Source of the DNA: Paramarasmius palmivorus
Lineage: Eukaryota > Basidiomycota > Agaricomycetes > Agaricales > Marasmiaceae
Length of the DNA: 64,000 nucleotides
Direction of reading: 5' to 3'
Assembly: GCA_037176845.1 (NCBI GenBank)
Contig: JAYKXP010000026.1
Span: 558,001 to 622,000 of the forward strand
Position 1 is the stretch's first letter, and the number at the start of each line of letters is the position of its first letter. Made by a program: the position numbers and the translations under genes. Shown here piece after piece: positions 59,533 to 64,000 of the stretch. The notes beneath the pieces were generated by a model. The model was not told where the DNA came from. It did no database searches and worked only from the letters and a program-made list of their open reading frames with translations.

Positions 59533-60893
59533 ATGATGTCGCAGAAGGTTAAGATTCTTGTTACTGGCGTCACCGGTCTGTCTTATCGTCATCGCTTCCT
59601 TGCCCTAACAAGCATATTTAACAAATTAATAGGCTATATCGGTGGTGCCGTGGTTGACCGTTTTCTTGCAAGATCTGACGCGTCTTCACTGGACATTCGG
59701 GCCATTGTTCGTTCGAAGGAGAAAGCTGAAAAGCTGAGGGATTTCGGTATTAACCTAATCGTCGGGTCACATAATGATGAAAATGTCATGGTGAAAGCTG
59801 CCTCAGAGGTCGACGTGGTGATAGCTATGGTCAGTGTACTTGTCATCGTCTAATCTGCATTTCTCATGTTTGGGTACAGGCCGACTCTGATGACTTGAAC
59901 GCTGCGAAATACATATTGAGAGGATTGAAGAAACGATTTGAGGAAACGGGGAAGCCTCCAATCTTTATCAACACCGTGAGTCGCTATTTTTGTTTGCCGG
60001 GATGGCCCCTGATTGGTGAACACAGTCTGGTACTGGAACCTTGGCAGACAATGCTGCTGGACTCGGTACCACTGACACCATCTACGACGATGCAGACCCG
60101 GACCAGATTGAGACCCTGCCTCCAACTCAGATTCATCGAAATGTTGACTTGGAGATTACCAATGCCGATAAAGAAGGTTTGTCGTCAATGATTCCTCTAG
60201 AGTCTCCCATTGAAGTTGTTCTATAGGATATATCAAGAGCTACATCGTATTACCATCGACTATATACTCGATTGCTGAGCGCTGAGGGTCCACTCTTTGC
60301 AGCTGGAATCTCGAATCCTCATTCAATTCAAGTTCCCTCTCTCATCAAAGCATCTTTGGACAGGAAACGTGCCGGGATGGTGGGCCAAGGAAAGAATGTA
60401 TGGCCGAATGTTGATATTCATGAACGTGAGTCGCGAAGTAGACTGATCTAATATAGATCGCTCAGTAACGTTCTGTAGTTGCGGAGCTGTACAATCTACT
60501 TTATGACGCGACAATCAACAATCCAAACAAGATTGGTCATGGTCGGGAAGGATATTACTTCGGTGCGAGTGGTGAACACAAGCTCTATGATGTTAGCAAG
60601 GCTATTGGGGAAGCTCTTGTCGAGCTAGGCATTTCGGACAATGGAGACCCCACCACGTTCACTCCTCAAGAGATGAAGAAGTATTACAACGTGTGTGATT
60701 CGGTTTTGCTTGACTATTTAGATCGTGTACTAACTCTTCCATTCAGCAATCCAACTACATGGAGAACAACTCGCGTTGTGTTGCCAATCGTTCGAGAGCC
60801 TTAGGATGGAGCCCAAAGAAATCGACTCCGGATCTGTTGAAGAGTATCAAACCAGAGGTAGAAGCCTGGTTTAAGAAGGGCGCGGCATATTAG
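59533..60893 (+). pseudogene. NmrA-like NAD(P)-binding protein, array copy D, frameshifted
   Basis: All exons of the family are present: MMSQKVKILVTGVTG, YIGGAVVDRFLARSDASSLD, IVGSHNDENVMVKAASEVDV, GLKKRFEETGKPPIFINT, SGTGTLADNAAG, YIKSYIVLPSTIYSIAE, SLDRKRAGMVGQGKNVWPNV, LYNLLYDATINNPNKIGHGR, GYYFGASGEHKLYDVSKAIG and NSRCVANRSRALGWSPKKST, ending KKGAAY. In the YIKSYIVLPSTIYSIAE exon a 7-bp duplication (GCTGAGC at 60284-60290) shifts the frame and brings a TGA within two codons. A 7-bp insertion cannot be spliced out as an intron. Otherwise the copy looks fully conserved, so the break is recent or an assembly error. Flanking splice sites remain consensus. Confidence 0.8.
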
Positions 60894-60954
60894 CGTTGGG
60901 CCTTCCTGCTCTAGCAATTATGTATTGTACAGTAGTCGACTACGTGAATCTACA

Positions 60955-62147
60955 TCAGGGGATCCTAAGGACTCTAGTGAAGGGTTTGATAGCTCTGCGA
61001 ACTTCGCCTCGTTCCCCCATAACCGTCAACTCTATGGCGTTCTCCACTTTCTCAGTGGATATAGTGAGGTCATATCGTCCAAACGCCCAATTCAAGATGT
61101 AATTCTCCCCGTCCGGGAATCGAACAAAACCCTTGACTCTCCATACAGATTCCTTTGGTAAAATCTGCAAAGCTTCCTCTAACTTTTCTCTGTCTATTGA
61201 TGTGGGTATAACATAACCGTTTTGCGATGTCGTTTCGCAGTGACAACCATCCGTATGTTGATGTGATGAGGCACCGCCAATCCGGAGAGTTTCTACTTCG
61301 TCATTGTGAGAGGGAACTGGGTACGCATCTTTGTCTCGGAAAAGTCTACTTTCCAAGCCAAAGATGAGATTGGGGTCGACTTCGCGGCCTTTGCAACGGA
61401 TTTTGGGTGTCAGGTCATTGAGGGTATGAAGGTGATCGAGGACTGCATCCAGCTGGCGCTCGGATACATGCTCCCATTTGTTCTGAAGGGATTGGTTAGG
61501 ATCTGAACAAGGTAACGTATTGAAACCCACGATCAAAATGATATCCGTGTAGCTAGCTTGCATCTTCGCAGTGGGAGAGGTATCTTCATATCCCATGAAG
61601 TTCTCTGCATCTATGACGGTGACGATAGAGTCAAGCTTGAGTCCGCCATTTGTCTGTCTTTCTAGTTCGCGAATCTGAAAGGCGAGGGTTGCAGGAAAAG
61701 CGGACCCCGAGCATTCAATGATGATACGGTCGGGGTTGTACTTTTCTGGGTTCCCAATTAGCATCGCGGCATATCTGAACTGCGCAGTACGCACCTTTGA
61801 TCTCCAGTAGAGCCGTTTGCATTTGACCCACAAGGACGCAGCACCTGACTACCACTGTGAGCCAAAAGTCGACCACAATGAATTAGATCTTACATGCAGC
61901 CATTTAAAATTTCACTGACCGCAGCCAGGCTCGATTGTTTGGCTAATTTACTATCGACTTGACACCGTTAACGAATGCAGGGACGGCAATAGATTTTTGG
62001 GGTTCGCATACCTTCGACATCACCGAACTCATTCTTCAAAAGAACAACCTTGTAATCCTTGGGAAGTTGAGGTAGTAAAGAAAGAATTATACTGGTCTTG
62101 CCAGCACCCAGGAAGCCGGTGAAGACAGTGATAGGGATCGAAGACAT
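60955..62147 (-). CDS. COG0523/CobW-family GTPase, ZNG1-like metallochaperone
   Basis: Six exons, about 331 aa. The P-loop is TGFLGAGKTS after MSSIPITV. KNEFGDVEVD is the switch region. The metal-binding GCMCC motif is completed across an intron (ILNGC-M-CCVLVGQ). EKYNPDRIIIECSGSAFPAT and VTVIDAENFMGY follow, then NKWEHV as the NKxD-like guanine-specificity segment. The linker is His/Cys-rich (SSHQHTDGCHC), a likely second metal site. The C-terminal domain has VWRVKGFVRFPDGENYILNW. Such GTPases deliver zinc or other metals to client proteins; ZNG1 activates methionine aminopeptidase. It ends 62 bp past the stop of NmrA copy D in the opposite direction. Confidence 0.88.
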
Positions 62148-62343
62148 CTATGATCTGGGTCGTGGTAGCAACTGGTAGCAACAGTAAGGAAACTCGGGGA
62201 ACCTGCGGAACAGTACGCGGGAAGAAATTCTTCGTGACCAATGTTGGATGACATCAATCAACAGGCGTCCCGCGGCATACAAAGGTAGGGCTGTCCCAGA
62301 TTTTTGCGCTTAGCCTTTCTCTGGGCACCCTTGTCTCCCAACC

Positions 62344-64000
62344 ATGACCATCTCAGCCTCCAGAGGGACAATACCGAAGCACCATGATCATCAAAACCTT
62401 GTTATTCACGCTTCAACAATCGCGAGAGCACACACAGTCCTCGCGTTTACCGCGTTCACCACAGCTCTTCTTGTCGGAGTGTCCCTTCATTACAAGAAAA
62501 TAGTCAAGAATGGTGTAGCTGGGTATCCTCAGGAATGGTTTCCGTCGGTGTCTGCCACGTACGAGTCGAACCAGTTTGCTCTACTCGAGATTTAACTTGG
62601 TATTCATTCACACAGAATTGGAGACTGGTACCCGGAACGAAACATCTTTCAGATCCTGATCGCCTTGACCTCGGGTGTGTGTCCATGTACTCTCTCCTGA
62701 AGACCAAGTCTCACTCTACCCCCAGGCCCACGTTTTTGTTTAGTTGCATTCCAGTACCTCTTACAACGGTCCCGGAACTCCTCCTTGCCGACTTTCGTCT
62801 TCATTAGTGGATTGGCGCGGACACTTTCATGCGGAGGCTGGGTATACATCACATCTACAGACGACCACGACGTGCATGATGTCTGCATGATTGCATATAT
62901 GGTACTAAACCTGCCGTGGATGGTCGGGGGCGTACTTTGCACGCCTCTAGAACACCCATCGGTTCGCCGTAAACGGTACGCACTTACTCGGTCATACGTG
63001 TCCTGCAATATCGACTTATTCTTCAACAGAAAAATAGTTGCCTCAACGTCAGTTGCCACTACGTAACCCTGACAGTGTCTAATTCAGAGAGCATACAGTT
63101 TCTTCCTAACAATCATCCCGCTGGTGTACTTTTTCATTCAGCACAAGGTTCATAGGATACCTGGAGGTATGGTTCAGTCGCGTATCAATCGGCCAACGTG
63201 AATGACATTCACTCCCTAGCTTATACCCACTACAGCTTTTTTGAATGGGCTCTCATCATTTTCGACGTTCTTTACGATTCATTGTCGGAGCAAGAGTTCC
63301 GAGAAGCTGGCTTGGAGGTATGCTGTTACCCATCTCAAGTAATTCACCCTGACGGAAGTCTAGATCACCATCGGCGGCCCTATCGGAGGTTCTTTGGAAT
63401 CGCAAAGGTTGGATTAGAGCCGGATCTCTGTGTTTCTTGTGATCTTGACGAGTAAAACTCAGTGTACCAGCAAACATATTCACAAAGAAATCTGAGAGGT
63501 TGGCACAAGCTGTTCTGTCGGAAGACAAGGGCCTGAAGGATGAGACCCCTAAACCAGCGGCTTCTCTGATCCATCAAATCGTGTCATCGTGTCATCGTCG
63601 CGTTCATACGCTAGTCTCGTGTCCGATATGTATCTCTGTAAGAATCTCGCCTATGTCTAAGTGAACATAAATTGACGCGCTCCGTGATTAGCATACATCT
63701 TTTGGTCGATATTTACCTCTTTGATTCCAACGCTATTCTACTTTTCCGTCTGGGAACTAGGTATTGCAGGCCAAGAACTTGCCCTGCTTGCCACGCTTTC
63801 CCCCGTTTTTCTCGGAATATCGTGTTTACGATCGTGGGCTTCAACTCGTGCCGGTTCAACGATTCTTCATTTGCTCTCGCTCTCTGGCCTAGCGGCATAT
63901 GCACTGAAAAGTCCTATACACCGACTCTTTGTTGTCACCCCAGCAACAGCTATAGCTATGATACGCCAAGCTGTGGATTGGAGAAAGTATCCCTTGTATT
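62344..64000 (+). CDS. CWH43: CWH43 GPI-anchor lipid remodelling protein, 5' part
   Basis: Multi-exon membrane protein that runs off the window. Exon 1 has a membrane helix (TVLAFTAFTTALLVGVSLHY) and YPQEWFPSVSAT, joined to IGDWYPERNIFQILIALTSG, the conserved N-terminal PGAP2/FRAG1-like loop. Then VAFQYLLQRSRNSSLPTFVF, AYMVLNLPWMVGGVLCTPLE and AYTHYSFFEWALIIFDVLYD. The region 63480-63600 (KKSERLAQAVLSEDKGLKDE) is a cytoplasmic linker. A further hydrophobic domain (LIPTLFYFSVWELGIAGQEL, ISCLRSWAS) reaches base 64000. CWH43 exchanges the lipid of GPI anchors for ceramide in the ER and fits with GPI8 elsewhere in the window. Exons after 63310 are approximate. The 3' end is missing because of the window edge. 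Confidence 0.8.

Noticed and set aside
1..64000. CRISPR arrays, bacterial operons, rRNA or tRNA genes, transposase or retroelement genes
   Set aside because: No spaced repeats, bacterial signals or clear structural RNA were found; no transposase, reverse transcriptase or integrase motif is visible in any frame.

Overview
The window is nuclear DNA from a filamentous basidiomycete, most likely Agaricomycotina. The genes are dense and spread over both strands. Nearly all are cut by short introns of about 45-65 bp with GTRNGT donors and YAG acceptors. The gene set (ERG28, GPI8, CWH43, XLF, MIM1, BuGZ, B-type cyclin, sesquiterpene-type synthase, GH79, Zn2Cys6 regulator, F-box/leucine-rich proteins) is fungal. 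I assembled the models by reading exons by eye, checking phase and splice consensus, and matching remembered family motifs. No database or transcript evidence was available.

Layout. 1.4-8.4 kb: ERG28 (-), a large Ser/Pro-rich protein (+), a glucose-6-phosphate 1-epimerase (+) and a C-terminally membrane-anchored protein (+). 8.9-12 kb: two tandem F-box paralogues with a possible small hydrophobic gene between them. 12.1-13.4 kb: thiamine pyrophosphokinase (-), divergent from the molybdopterin synthase sulfur carrier (+). 14-15.1 kb: a secreted protein. 15.8-24 kb: cyclin B (-), an FHA/G-patch protein (-), the NHEJ factor XLF (+), a small Cys-rich gene (-) and Mim1 (+). 24.1-34.6 kb: a lipid and GPI block with cytochrome b5-acyl-CoA dehydrogenase (-), a single-pass surface protein (+), GPI8 (+), alpha-methylacyl-CoA racemase (+) and a second cytochrome b5-acyl-CoA dehydrogenase (+). 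34.9-42 kb: a Zn2Cys6 regulator (-) and a BuGZ/ZNF207-type protein (-). 42.1-44.8 kb: a MITE-like inverted repeat followed by a GH79 glycosidase (+).

The accessory part starts at about 45 kb. At 45.1-51.6 kb four genes form a palindromic block: membrane protein (+), unknown (-), unknown (+), membrane protein (-). The two membrane proteins are paralogues. At 52.4-60.9 kb lies a terpene synthase (-) with four tandem NmrA-like Rossmann reductase paralogues (+). The last of these is broken by a 7-bp duplication. This is the best candidate for an undescribed metabolic locus. The window ends with a COG0523/CobW-type GTPase (-) and the 5' part of CWH43 (+), which runs off the edge.

Functional links. 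GPI8 (anchor attachment) and CWH43 (anchor lipid remodelling) act in one pathway. The racemase and the two cytochrome b5-acyl-CoA dehydrogenases suggest catabolism of branched or unusual acyl-CoAs. ERG28 and the terpene synthase both belong to isoprenoid metabolism, but their co-location looks incidental.
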